A program made the translations under genes and the position numbers. A model generated the notes under the pieces. The model had not been told where the DNA came from, ran no database searches, and worked only from the letters and a program-made list of their open reading frames with translations. Positions 1 to 11,284 of a DNA stretch of 27,686 bases are shown here, in pieces. Positions within the stretch are counted from its first letter, which is position 1; the number at the start of each line of letters is the position of its first letter. The stretch comes from an uncultured Caldilinea sp. (lineage in GTDB: Bacteria > Chloroflexota > Anaerolineae > Caldilineales > Caldilineaceae). The stretch is from the NCBI GenBank assembly GCA_937928035.1, contig CALFWA010000375.1, positions 1 to 27,686 on the forward strand, written 5' to 3'.

Positions 1-26
1 GGATTCGATTCCCCTCCAAAAAGTAA

Positions 27-1013
27 TCATACCGCTAACTCGCCGAGAAAATCGTTCGCCGCCGGCAGCCCGTAGCATGCAGCGGCTCTGACCACCCCGT
101 TGACCACCGCCTGCGCCAACACATCCGCCGCCGCCATGCCAACCACATCGATGTGTGTTTCGATTTTTCCATACGATAACGCAAAAATGACATCGCCGTC
201 AATGGTGGAGAAAACCGGCCGGATGGTGCGCGCCAAGCCAGCCTGCGCCTGTTGCGCCACCTTGACCATCGCCGCCTTGCTGAGAAGCCCATTGGTGGCG
301 ACGACCGCCAGCGTGGTGTTGAGCCCTGCAAAATGAGGCGCCTCCCCCGCTTTCAGCAGCTCTACAGCATCGACAAATCCCTGAAAGCGACCCTGGGCGT
401 CATGTTGGCGCACGCCCGCCAGCACCCTGCCCGTGTGCGGGTCGCTGACCGCGCCGAAAGCGTTGACGACCGCCAGCGCCGCCACCACCAGTCCGTTGGG
501 CAAATATGCGGCCGCACTGCCGACGCCCGACTTGCACGCCCAGGCCATGCCGCGGCCTTTGCCCACCGACGCGCCCACGCCGGCGCCGACGTTGCCCTGC
601 TCGACCGGCCCGGCGTGGGCGACTTCACACGCCGCATAGCCTGCTTCGGGGCCGGGCCAGGCGTCGGCTCGCCCCACCGGCAGGTCGAAGAGGATCGCAG
701 CCGGCACGATGGGAACGCGGGCGAAGCCTGTGTCGAACCCCACGTCGCGTTCCCTGAGCCAGCGCATGACGCCGTCGGCGGCGGCTAGCCCGAAGGCGCT
801 TCCTCCCGCCAGCACGACTGCATGCACGCGTTCGACGGTGTTTTCCGGTCGCAGCAGATCGGTTTCACGCGTGCCGGGGGAGCCGCCCCGAACATCGACG
901 GCCGCCACGGCGCCTTCCGGCGGACAGAGGATCACCGTGCAGCCGGTGGCCGCCTCGAAATCCGACCAATGGCCAACGCGAAAACCGGGAACGGCGGTCA
1001 ATGTGTCGTTCAT
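27..1013 (-). CDS. P1 (DmpA-type) family peptidase
   Basis: 328 aa Ntn-hydrolase-fold aminopeptidase of the P1/S58 (DmpA, L-aminopeptidase/D-esterase) family. Members self-cleave into two subunits and release N-terminal residues from small peptides, amides or esters. Visible family features are the opening VPGFRVGHWSDFEAATGCTV, the Gly-rich GGSPGTRETDLL and AGGSAFGLAAADGV blocks, GNVGAGVGASVGK, and GLNTTLAVVATN. The Thr pair near residue 233 in that last block is the expected autocleavage site and nucleophile. I chose the ATG at 1013 because AAGGAG lies 9 nt upstream. An in-frame TTG at 1031 would place the start inside the preceding gene and lacks such a site. The Shine-Dalgarno follows directly on the stop codon of the M20 gene, so the pair is probably co-transcribed and translationally coupled. 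The substrate is unknown. Confidence 0.9.
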   Translation of the reverse strand: MNDTLTAVPGFRVGHWSDFEAATGCTVILCPPEGAVAAVDVRGGSPGTRETDLLRPENTVERVHAVVLAGGSAFGLAAADGVMRWLRERDVGFDTGFARVPIVPAAILFDLPVGRADAWPGPEAGYAACEVAHAGPVEQGNVGAGVGASVGKGRGMAWACKSGVGSAAAYLPNGLVVAALAVVNAFGAVSDPHTGRVLAGVRQHDAQGRFQGFVDAVELLKAGEAPHFAGLNTTLAVVATNGLLSKAAMVKVAQQAQAGLARTIRPVFSTIDGDVIFALSYGKIETHIDVVGMAAADVLAQAVVNGVVRAAACYGLPAANDFLGELAV

Positions 1014-1027
1014 TGCGGCGCTCTCCT

Positions 1028-2254
<1,227 letters not shown>

Positions 2255-2406
2255 GGTTTTGCTCCTTTGTTCGACTGTTCAGGATGTCATGCCGAAGGCG
2301 ATGATCTACGAATGGATCGCAGGTTCGGCTCCTGGTCGTACGCCTTGCACGCTGCAAGAGGGACCACAAAATTGCGTCGGAGCCGTGATTCCACGTAATT
2401 CGAATT
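2255..2406. other. intergenic gap ecfT - M20 peptidase
   Basis: This is a 152-bp non-coding gap between two minus-strand genes. It contains a small perfect hairpin, CTTGCA-CGC-TGCAAG, at 2344-2358. A 10-bp palindrome, TTCACGTGAA, spans the EcfT stop at 2405-2414. No T-tract follows the hairpin on the minus strand, so it is not a textbook terminator. The size of the gap allows a separate promoter for the peptidase pair, but I see no strong -35/-10 pair. Confidence 0.4.
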
Positions 2407-3248
2407 TCACGTGAACGTTGGCCACGGCGTTCGCCAGAGAACCACCCACAACAAGATGCTTAGCGCAATGACCAGCCAGTCGAGGCCGGTGAGGTGCAGG
2501 TCAACAAATTTTGTGCGCCCTTTGCGCCCCAGGTAGCAGCGCGCCTCCATCGCCACGATCAGCTCTTCGGCGCGACGCAAGGTGTTGACGAAAAGCGGCA
2601 CGATCAAGGGCAGACGGGCGCGCGCCATACGGTCGGGACGCCACCAGGACTCGCCGCCGAAATCGCCCCCGCGGCTGGCCTGCGCCTTGGCGATGCGCTC
2701 CATCTCTTCGGCGATGGTGGGGATGAAGCGCAGCGCAATGATGTTGGCGAGGGCAAACTCGTGAACCGGCAGCCCGATGCGCTGCAACGGCGCCAGCAGC
2801 GTCTCGATCCCGTGCATAATGTGGGAGGCGGTCGTCGTCAGCGTGAGCAGGCTGACGAGGAAGAGAAAGATGATCAGACGCAGCGCGCCCAAAATCACCA
2901 ACTCGATCAGGCAGGGGGTGATGCGCACGAAGCCCCGTTCCCAGTACACGGTTTCGCACACGGAAAAGCGTCCTTGAAAAAGCAGCTGCATCAGCATCAG
3001 GACGACGATAAAGGGAGCGGCGGGCAGCAGGCCGCGCAACACGTAGCGCACCTCGATGCGCGCCAGACGCGTCACGCCCATCAACAGGCCGACCAGCAGC
3101 AAAGTTGCCAACACGCTGCGCGTGGAGGTCGCCGCCAACGCCACGAAGAGAGCGGCCAGCAGCTTGGTGCGCGGGTCGAGTCGATGCACGAGCGACTCGG
3201 TGGGGATGTATTGGCCGACGGTGACGTTGCGCAGATACTCGAACTCGC

Positions 3249-3252
<4 letters not shown>
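2407..3252 (-). CDS. ecfT: ECF transporter transmembrane component EcfT
   Basis: 281 aa membrane protein, the T (coupling) subunit of an energy-coupling factor vitamin/metal transporter. Four to six hydrophobic segments are visible, starting around LLAALFVALAATS and continuing through TLLLVGLLMGV, PFIVVLMLMQLLF and LRLIIFLFLVSLLTL. The cytoplasmic coupling helices carry both family Ala-Arg-Gly-type signatures, AKAQASRGGDFGG and AMEARCYLGRKGRTKF, which dock onto the two ATPases. The C-terminus adds a final TM segment. The ATG at 3252 overlaps the ATPase stop as ATGA and has AGGAGG about 9 nt upstream. The reading frame stays open to 3516, but that extension lies inside the ATPase gene in another frame and is rejected. 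No S component is encoded nearby, so this looks like a shared (group II) module. Confidence 0.92.
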
Positions 3253-5108
<1,856 letters not shown>

Positions 5109-5164
5109 AAAAATGAAACTGGGAAGCGAAGATAAGAATGAGAGAAATTTTCTTTTACGTTTTT

Positions 5165-5181
5165 ATCATCGATCTGCGGCC

Positions 5182-5193
<12 letters not shown>
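5165..5193 (-). promoter_or_regulatory. candidate promoter for the ECF genes
   Basis: A perfect -35 TTGACA (5188-5193, reading minus) sits in the last codons of proB. It is followed after 17 nt by GATGAT (5165-5170), a 4/6 match to TATAAT. This would start transcription about 50 nt before the ATPase ATG. The -10 is weak, so read-through from proB is an equal possibility. Confidence 0.35.
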
Positions 5194-6288
<1,095 letters not shown>

Positions 6289-6295
6289 GAGGGAA

Positions 6296-6326
6296 AGTAT
6301 AGCGGATGCAGGGGAGGATCGGTCAA
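6296..6326 (-). promoter_or_regulatory. leaderless-type promoter of proB
   Basis: TATACT (6296-6301, reading minus, 5/6 to consensus) lies 7 nt before the proB ATG. TTGACC (6321-6326, 5/6) lies 19 nt further upstream, a slightly long spacer. Transcription would begin at or one base before the start codon. This agrees with the absence of any Shine-Dalgarno for proB. Confidence 0.5.
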
Positions 6327-6361
6327 ACGAGGCATGGAGACTTTTATAAAGCGATTTTCTA

Positions 6362-6389
6362 TTGCCTTCTTGTTTGTTCATAGTATAAT
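6362..6389 (+). promoter_or_regulatory. candidate sigma-70-type promoter for transport operon
   Basis: A perfect TATAAT (6384-6389) is preceded after 16 nt by TTGCCT (6362-6367, 4/6). The local sequence is AT-rich against a GC-rich background. Transcription from here would leave a leader of roughly 310 nt before the binding-protein ATG. A closer promoter is possible, but I could not identify one. Confidence 0.45.
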
Positions 6390-6421
6390 TTTGCAAACCC
6401 ACAACGATGAAAACGAAATAT

Positions 6422-6435
6422 AGTGAATTTTCACT
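6422..6435. promoter_or_regulatory. inverted repeat, possible operator
   Basis: AGTGAA-TT-TTCACT is a 6-bp-arm inverted repeat placed about 27-40 nt downstream of the start expected from the TATAAT promoter. The position suits a repressor roadblock, but no cognate regulator is encoded in the window. Confidence 0.3.
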
Positions 6436-6582
6436 TGCCCTCTCCAGAGGGTGAGCAAGAGGTCTTTGTAGAGCGTTCGTTGTGTTGAGACGGTCTGCGG
6501 ACGAGGATGGCAACCTCGTTCCATCTGGCGATGGGCGATCAATTTATCTTACTATCGGTTTCATCACATCTCTCTAAAGTCT

Positions 6583-6620
6583 TGTTAATCCTTGTTGGTT
6601 CGCCTGTTAACATTCGTTGG
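6583..6620 (+). repeat. 22-bp-spaced direct repeat TGTTAA-N6-TTGG
   Basis: TGTTAATCCTTGTTGG (6583-6598) and TGTTAACATTCGTTGG (6605-6620) share 12 of 16 bases and start exactly 22 bp apart, about two helical turns. They would therefore face the same side of the DNA. The location, about 90-125 bp before the binding-protein gene, suits an activator or repressor site. Confidence 0.4.
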
Positions 6621-6708
6621 ATAGCATGGAAATCGGCTGGGCGTCATCGGAACCCGAATCCATTCACAAACTATTTCAAGGAAGGAAGCTCAAGGAAGGG
6701 AGGATGTC

Positions 6709-8115
6709 ATGCGGAATAGAACATGGAGATGGGTAGGCATCGCATTGATGGTCTTGTCGTTGACGGTCGCCGCGTGTGCAGCGCCAACGCCTACGGCGCC
6801 AACCACCGGCGTAAGCGAAGCGCCCGCTGCGGCGCCTGAAGGTCCGACGGAAGTTGAATTAACGGTCTGGGTGCAGGGCAACGAGGTGGAGCGCTGGCGG
6901 CTCGATGGCCCGATTCAGGCGGCGGAGCAGGTGACGGATTACAAACTCAAAGTCACCGGCATACGCGATGACGCCGGTTGGGCCGATTACAAGAAGAAAT
7001 TTACGCTGGCGGCAGAGGCTGGCGAGGCGCCCGACATCGTGCTTTCCGGCCATGAGGATGTGCCAGTGTGGGCCAACGCCGGCTACATCGTGGAATTCAC
7101 CGAGTGCAAGGCTCGCTATCCAGAATTCGACGACGTCATTGAGAGCCTGTGGGATTCCGCCATGTGGCAGGGCAAGATTTGGGCTGTTCCTCAAGACACA
7201 GAAGCCCGGCCTATGTTCTTCAACAAGACCAAACTTCAGGAGCTGGGCTGGTCGGAGGAAGAGATCGCCTCCCTGCCAGATCGCATCCGCACCGGCGATT
7301 TTACGCTGGACGATCTGATCGCCACAGCCAAGGAAGCGGTGGAAAAGGGAGTGGTCGAGCCTGGATACGGCTACTGGCACCGACCGAGAAAGGGCGGTGA
7401 CTTTCTGCAGTACTACTTCTCGTACGGCGGTCGCCTCTACGACCCGGAGCAGGACAAGCTGGTAGTTGTGCGGGACGCGCTGGAGAAGTGGTACGCCTTC
7501 CAGCGTCGCGTCGTTGAGGAAGGAATTACGCCGGCGAACTTCATCGGCACGGAATGGAGCATCTGGCACGACACCGTCAGCCACGGCAAGGCGCTGTTCT
7601 GGAACGGCGGCATCTGGCAATGGGCGGACTGGGCCGCAAACTATGTGAAGGACTTGGGCGGCCAGGAGCACCTCTTCAGCTTCGTCGGCTATGCGCTTCA
7701 GCCTTCCGGCGTCAAAGGACAGCCCGGCGGCACCTTGTCGCATCCGCTGGTGTACATGATCACCTCGGAGAAGGCCTCGGGTAAGAAGAATCAGGATGCA
7801 GCCTGTGCGCTGCTGGCCAAGACGACGACGCCCGAAATCAACACGTTGCACGCAGTGGGCAGCACCCACTTGGGCATCCTCAAGTCGCAGGCGGATTTCC
7901 CGGAGTATGCCAACGACCGACTGCTCTCGGAAACTCTGTACATGCTCGACTACAACTACTATCAGCCGAACCACGTGATGTACGGCCCCTACTTTGACAT
8001 CGTGTGGGATTTCATGGTGAAGGCAGAAAACGGCGAGATGTTGCCTTCCGACGCCGCCAGGGGCGCAGTCGAAATGCTGCAGAACGAGCTGGGCGATGTG
8101 GTGATCGTGGAGTGA
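6709..8115 (+). CDS. ABC transporter solute-binding lipoprotein (UgpB-like position)
   Basis: 468 aa extracellular solute-binding protein of the carbohydrate/glycerol-phosphate (family 1) type. The N-terminus has a positive start (MRNRTWRW), a hydrophobic core and lipobox VAAC with the lipid-anchored Cys at residue 23, then a flexible Pro/Thr/Ala tether. The mature part shows VELTVWVQG, EAGEAPDIVLSGHEDVPVWA and IWAVPQDTEARPMFFNKTKL, typical of these cluster B proteins. GGGAGG 5 nt before the ATG fixes the start. It is first in an operon with two permeases, an ATPase and a phosphodiesterase. That order suggests glycerol-3-phosphate or glycerophosphodiesters as ligand, but binding proteins of this family cannot be assigned a ligand by eye, and a sugar is also possible. 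Confidence 0.9.
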   Translation: MRNRTWRWVGIALMVLSLTVAACAAPTPTAPTTGVSEAPAAAPEGPTEVELTVWVQGNEVERWRLDGPIQAAEQVTDYKLKVTGIRDDAGWADYKKKFTLAAEAGEAPDIVLSGHEDVPVWANAGYIVEFTECKARYPEFDDVIESLWDSAMWQGKIWAVPQDTEARPMFFNKTKLQELGWSEEEIASLPDRIRTGDFTLDDLIATAKEAVEKGVVEPGYGYWHRPRKGGDFLQYYFSYGGRLYDPEQDKLVVVRDALEKWYAFQRRVVEEGITPANFIGTEWSIWHDTVSHGKALFWNGGIWQWADWAANYVKDLGGQEHLFSFVGYALQPSGVKGQPGGTLSHPLVYMITSEKASGKKNQDAACALLAKTTTPEINTLHAVGSTHLGILKSQADFPEYANDRLLSETLYMLDYNYYQPNHVMYGPYFDIVWDFMVKAENGEMLPSDAARGAVEMLQNELGDVVIVE

Positions 8116-8168
8116 AAACCTGCCCTGCGCTTCGGGTGATATTGTCTCGAATAGCGCAACGGTGAAAG

Positions 8169-8208
8169 GAGTGCGCGGAGCGCTGTAAAGATTGCGCTTC
8201 GCGCACTC
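8169..8208 (+). repeat. strong intercistronic stem-loop
   Basis: GAGTGCGCGGAGCGC (8169-8183) pairs with GCGCTTCGCGCACTC (8194-8208) over 15 bp, with one G-U and a 10-nt loop. No T-run follows, so it is not a standard terminator. It lies in the 186-bp gap between the binding-protein and permease genes. There it could protect the upstream message from 3' decay or partly attenuate transcription, giving more binding protein than permease. Confidence 0.55.
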
Positions 8209-8301
8209 TCCCAAAAACTGACCGGTTTCGCCTCAAAAGTTATCCCAAAGCCATTGCGCCAAGGTCATCGTTGGAAACTGAAAGGAGAAAGGAAGAAGAC
8301 C

Positions 8302-9279
8302 GTGTCAGAAAGTGCATCAACCGTCCAGGCGCTGGAGGCTGGAAAGGCGCACTATCCAGAAGAAAAGGCGTCGTTGCGCAGCCTGCTCAGCCCGCTGCTT
8401 TTTATGGCGCCGGCTATCATCCTTGTGGTGGTGTTCTTCTTCATTCCGGTCGTGATCGTGCTGGCTATATCGCTGACCGATATGAGCACGGCGACGGGGT
8501 TCAACAACTGGAAATGGGTGCAGTTCGACAACTATCGCAGGATCGCAACACATCCCAACACCCTTCCGGTCTTGCGCAACACGCTCATGTATGTGGCGCT
8601 CACCTTGGCTCTGTTCAACGTGGGCATGGCGTTGGTGATCGCGCTGTTGACCACGCATGTCCCCAGGCGAAGCGGATTTTTGTTTCGGGCGCTGTGGTTG
8701 CTGCCGCGACTGACGCCTTCGGTTGTGTACATTATGATGTGGAAATACGTCGCCGCCGACGCGCCCTATGGGATTCTCAACCAACACCTGTTGGGCCCGC
8801 TTGGAATCCCGCCGACAAACTGGCTGCCAGCCCAGCCCTGGCTTTTTGTCATTCTGACCAACGGTTTTATCGGCGCATCGTTTGGCATGGTGATTTTCAC
8901 CTCGGCCATCGAGTCCATCCCCTACGATTACATGGTTGCGGCGCTGGTCGATGGCTGCTCCCTGTGGCAACGCATTCGCTACCTCATCCTCCCCCTGCTC
9001 CGCTGGCCGCTCCTTTTTGTCACGACGTACCAGACGCTTTCGCTGTTGACGTCCTTCGAGCAGATATTGCTGCTGACGGAGGGCCAATTCGGCACAGAGG
9101 TTTGGTCGCTGTGGGCATACCAGCGGGCGCTCAGCAATTACTGGGGCAACTTTCAGTGGGGCTTCGGCGCAGCGCTGGCAGCCGTGCTGGTGCTGATCGG
9201 CGTCGTGATGGCGTTGGTTTATATGCGCTACTTCCAGTTCAATCAACTTGTCCAGGAACCCAAAATCGAGGCGCTCTAG
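8302..9279 (+). CDS. ABC transporter permease, MalF/UgpA type
   Basis: 325 aa inner-membrane permease with six predicted transmembrane segments. The first is PAIILVVVFFFIPVVIVLA, and the cytoplasmic coupling EAA loop appears as VAALVDGCSLWQRIRYLILP. The start is taken as the GTG at 8302, preceded by GGAAG about 6 nt away in a purine-rich stretch (8281-8298). The frame is open back to a TTG at 8254, but the extra 16 residues are basic and run through the ribosome-binding region. It forms the heterodimeric channel with the next gene, whose ATG is 9 nt after this stop. Confidence 0.9.
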   Translation: MSESASTVQALEAGKAHYPEEKASLRSLLSPLLFMAPAIILVVVFFFIPVVIVLAISLTDMSTATGFNNWKWVQFDNYRRIATHPNTLPVLRNTLMYVALTLALFNVGMALVIALLTTHVPRRSGFLFRALWLLPRLTPSVVYIMMWKYVAADAPYGILNQHLLGPLGIPPTNWLPAQPWLFVILTNGFIGASFGMVIFTSAIESIPYDYMVAALVDGCSLWQRIRYLILPLLRWPLLFVTTYQTLSLLTSFEQILLLTEGQFGTEVWSLWAYQRALSNYWGNFQWGFGAALAAVLVLIGVVMALVYMRYFQFNQLVQEPKIEAL

Positions 9280-9288
9280 GAGGGAAAG

Positions 9289-10188
9289 ATGGAAGACCGC
9301 TTAGGGATGGGTAACCGCTGGCGGGTGGCGATCCTTCTCTTAATTCTGACAATTTTAACCGTGCCTATTCTGGTCGGCTATGTATGGATTCTGATCTCCA
9401 CCTTTTCGCAGCGCACCTATGGCCTGATTCCGGTGGACGCCTCCGGGCAGGTGGGTGGGTTGACGCTGAGAAACTGGTCTTTCTTGTGGGAAGACCCCAA
9501 CATTTGGAAGGTCACTCTGAATTCGTTGATCCTGGCGATCGGGTTGACGATCGGCGTGGTGCTGGTCTCCTCGATGGCCGGCTATGCGCTATCGCGCATC
9601 AGCTTCCCTGGGCGTCGCGTCTTTCTGGGAACGACGCTGGTGTTGCACGCCTTCCCCAGCGTCACGCTTCTGATCGCCATCTTTTTTGTGCTGCGCTGGA
9701 TCTCTCGCATCCCGATTTTAGGGCGAGACATTCCCATCATCGGCGGATTCGGATACAACACGCTGGGAGGAGTCATTCTCGTCATGCTTGCCTTGCAGTT
9801 GCCTCTGGGCGTCTGGCTGATGAAGGGCTTTTTTGACCATGTTTCGTGGGACATGGAACGCGCCGCCCTCATCGACGGATGTTCTCGCTGGCGCACCTGG
9901 TGGCAGATTCTTCTGCCGCAAATCCGGCCTGGCATCGCAGCGCTTGCCATTTTTTCGTTCATATCCGGTTGGAATGAATTTTTGATCCCCTACACCTATA
10001 TCACCGATCAACAACAAAGCACCATTGCCGCCTATTTGAACAAGTTGTTAAGCGACACTGCGCCGGTCAATTATAGCCAGGTGGCGGCCGTCGGCTTGTT
10101 TCAATTGATCCCCGTTATGCTTTTTTTCGTGTTCACTCAGGAGTACCTGCTCAGCATTTTCGCCGGCGGCGCCAAAGGCGGCTCATAA
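9289..10188 (+). CDS. ABC transporter permease, MalG/UgpE type
   Basis: 299 aa permease, partner of the preceding gene. It begins with a long hydrophobic segment (VAILLLILTILTVPILVGYV), has the expected extracellular loop and five further TM segments. The EAA coupling motif reads ERAALIDGCSRWRTWWQILL. AGGAGG about 7 nt before the ATG supports the start. Spacing to neighbours is 9-10 nt on each side, consistent with one operon. The length is typical of the MalG class. Confidence 0.9.
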   Translation: MEDRLGMGNRWRVAILLLILTILTVPILVGYVWILISTFSQRTYGLIPVDASGQVGGLTLRNWSFLWEDPNIWKVTLNSLILAIGLTIGVVLVSSMAGYALSRISFPGRRVFLGTTLVLHAFPSVTLLIAIFFVLRWISRIPILGRDIPIIGGFGYNTLGGVILVMLALQLPLGVWLMKGFFDHVSWDMERAALIDGCSRWRTWWQILLPQIRPGIAALAIFSFISGWNEFLIPYTYITDQQQSTIAAYLNKLLSDTAPVNYSQVAAVGLFQLIPVMLFFVFTQEYLLSIFAGGAKGGS

Positions 10189-10198
10189 GAGGTGGGCG

Positions 10199-11272
10199 AT
10201 GAAGGTAAAATTGGAAAATCTGACGAAACGTTGGGGACCGGTGTACGCCGCCCGCGACATCAACCTTGACATCAACGATGGCGAATTTGTCGCCTTCCTT
10301 GGCCCCTCCGGCTGTGGAAAGACGACGACGCTGTTGCTGATCGCCGGCATTTATAAACCCACCGCCGGACGCATCTTGTTCGATGACCGCGTGATGAACC
10401 AGGTTCCTCCGAAGAACCGCAACATCGGAATGGTCTTTCAAAGCTACGCCTTGTATCCGCACATGACCGTGTATGAGAATCTGGTCTTTCCGATGAAACT
10501 GAAGCGGGTGCCGCCCGCCGAGATGAAAGCGCGCGCCCAGCGCGTCGCCGAGATGCTGGGCATCAGCCAACTGCTCGACCGTCGGCCTGGCCAGTTGTCC
10601 GGCGGGCAACAACAGCGCGTGGCGCTGGGGCGGGCCTTGACCAAACACCCCGATCTCCTGCTCTTCGATGAACCGCTCTCGAACCTGGACGCCCGCCTCC
10701 GTTTGTCCATGCGCGCCGAAATCAAACGCCTACAGATGGACCTCGGTGTCACCGCAATCTATGTGACCCACGACCAGGTGGAGGCGATGACGATGGCAGA
10801 TCGCGTCGCTGTCATGAAGGATGGACAGTTGCAGGCGTATTGTCCACCCAACGAGCTGTACGACCGTCCACGCACCCTCTTCATCGCCGGCTTTGTGGGC
10901 AACCCCCCCATGAATTTCATCGAAGTAGAGGTCGTTCTGCGCGATGGCGTCTATCACGCGCAGCGGGCAGGCTTCGATCTCCCGTTGCTGACCGAACGCG
11001 GGGGACAGGCTGCGGGCCGCGGCCCTGTGATCCTGGGCGTTCGACCGGAAGATGTTATGATTGCAGAGGAAGGGATCGCTGGCGAAGTGTACGTCGTGGA
11101 GCCGCTAGGTCGCGACGATCTGATCGACGTCCGCATCGGCGAAGTGCATGTCCATGTGCTGGCCGATCCCAATCGCAGATGCAAAGTGGGCGACCGGGTC
11201 CACTTGTGCTTCAACACGCAAAAAATCCAGTTGTTTGACCCAAAGACTGAGCAGTCATTGCTCTGGACATAA
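10199..11272 (+). CDS. ABC transporter ATPase, MalK/UgpC type
   Basis: 357 aa ATPase energising the importer. The nucleotide-binding domain has Walker A GPSGCGKT (35-42), Q-loop MVFQSYALYPHMTV, signature LSGGQQQRVALGRAL (from 133), Walker B LLLFDEPLSNLDARL (Asp157, Glu158) and switch His in YVTHDQVEAMTMADR. The C-terminal roughly 120 residues form the OB/TOBE regulatory domain (GVRPEDVMIAEEG). All catalytic residues are present. AGAGGTG upstream of the ATG serves as ribosome-binding site. MalK/UgpC ATPases are often shared between transporters, so its presence alone does not set substrate specificity. Confidence 0.93.
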   Translation: MKVKLENLTKRWGPVYAARDINLDINDGEFVAFLGPSGCGKTTTLLLIAGIYKPTAGRILFDDRVMNQVPPKNRNIGMVFQSYALYPHMTVYENLVFPMKLKRVPPAEMKARAQRVAEMLGISQLLDRRPGQLSGGQQQRVALGRALTKHPDLLLFDEPLSNLDARLRLSMRAEIKRLQMDLGVTAIYVTHDQVEAMTMADRVAVMKDGQLQAYCPPNELYDRPRTLFIAGFVGNPPMNFIEVEVVLRDGVYHAQRAGFDLPLLTERGGQAAGRGPVILGVRPEDVMIAEEGIAGEVYVVEPLGRDDLIDVRIGEVHVHVLADPNRRCKVGDRVHLCFNTQKIQLFDPKTEQSLLWT

Positions 11273-11284
11273 CCCATTGAATCT

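Larger units (their letters stand above)
6289..6708. other. divergent regulatory region proB / solute-binding operon
   Basis: This 420-bp non-coding region separates the minus-strand proB from the plus-strand transport operon. It holds the proB promoter, a plus-strand TATAAT promoter, an AGTGAA/TTCACT inverted repeat, a hairpin ACGAGG-ATGGCAA-CCTCGT (6501-6519), and a direct repeat about 90-125 bp before the binding-protein gene. No ORF of convincing codon character is present. Confidence 0.6.

Noticed and set aside
6289..6513. 75-residue N-terminal extension of ProB
   Set aside because: ProB enzymes begin at MRKRIVVKLG. The extension covers the intergenic region and the candidate promoter.
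6859..8214. 451-aa minus-strand open frame opposite the solute-binding protein
   Set aside because: It is the mirror of the real gene, which has a lipobox, a Shine-Dalgarno and family motifs. The antisense product has no recognisable domain. Long antisense frames are common in GC-rich DNA.
8317..9246. 309-aa minus-strand frame opposite the first permease
   Set aside because: It is extremely His/Gln/Arg-rich, the mirror of hydrophobic codons, and unsupported by context.
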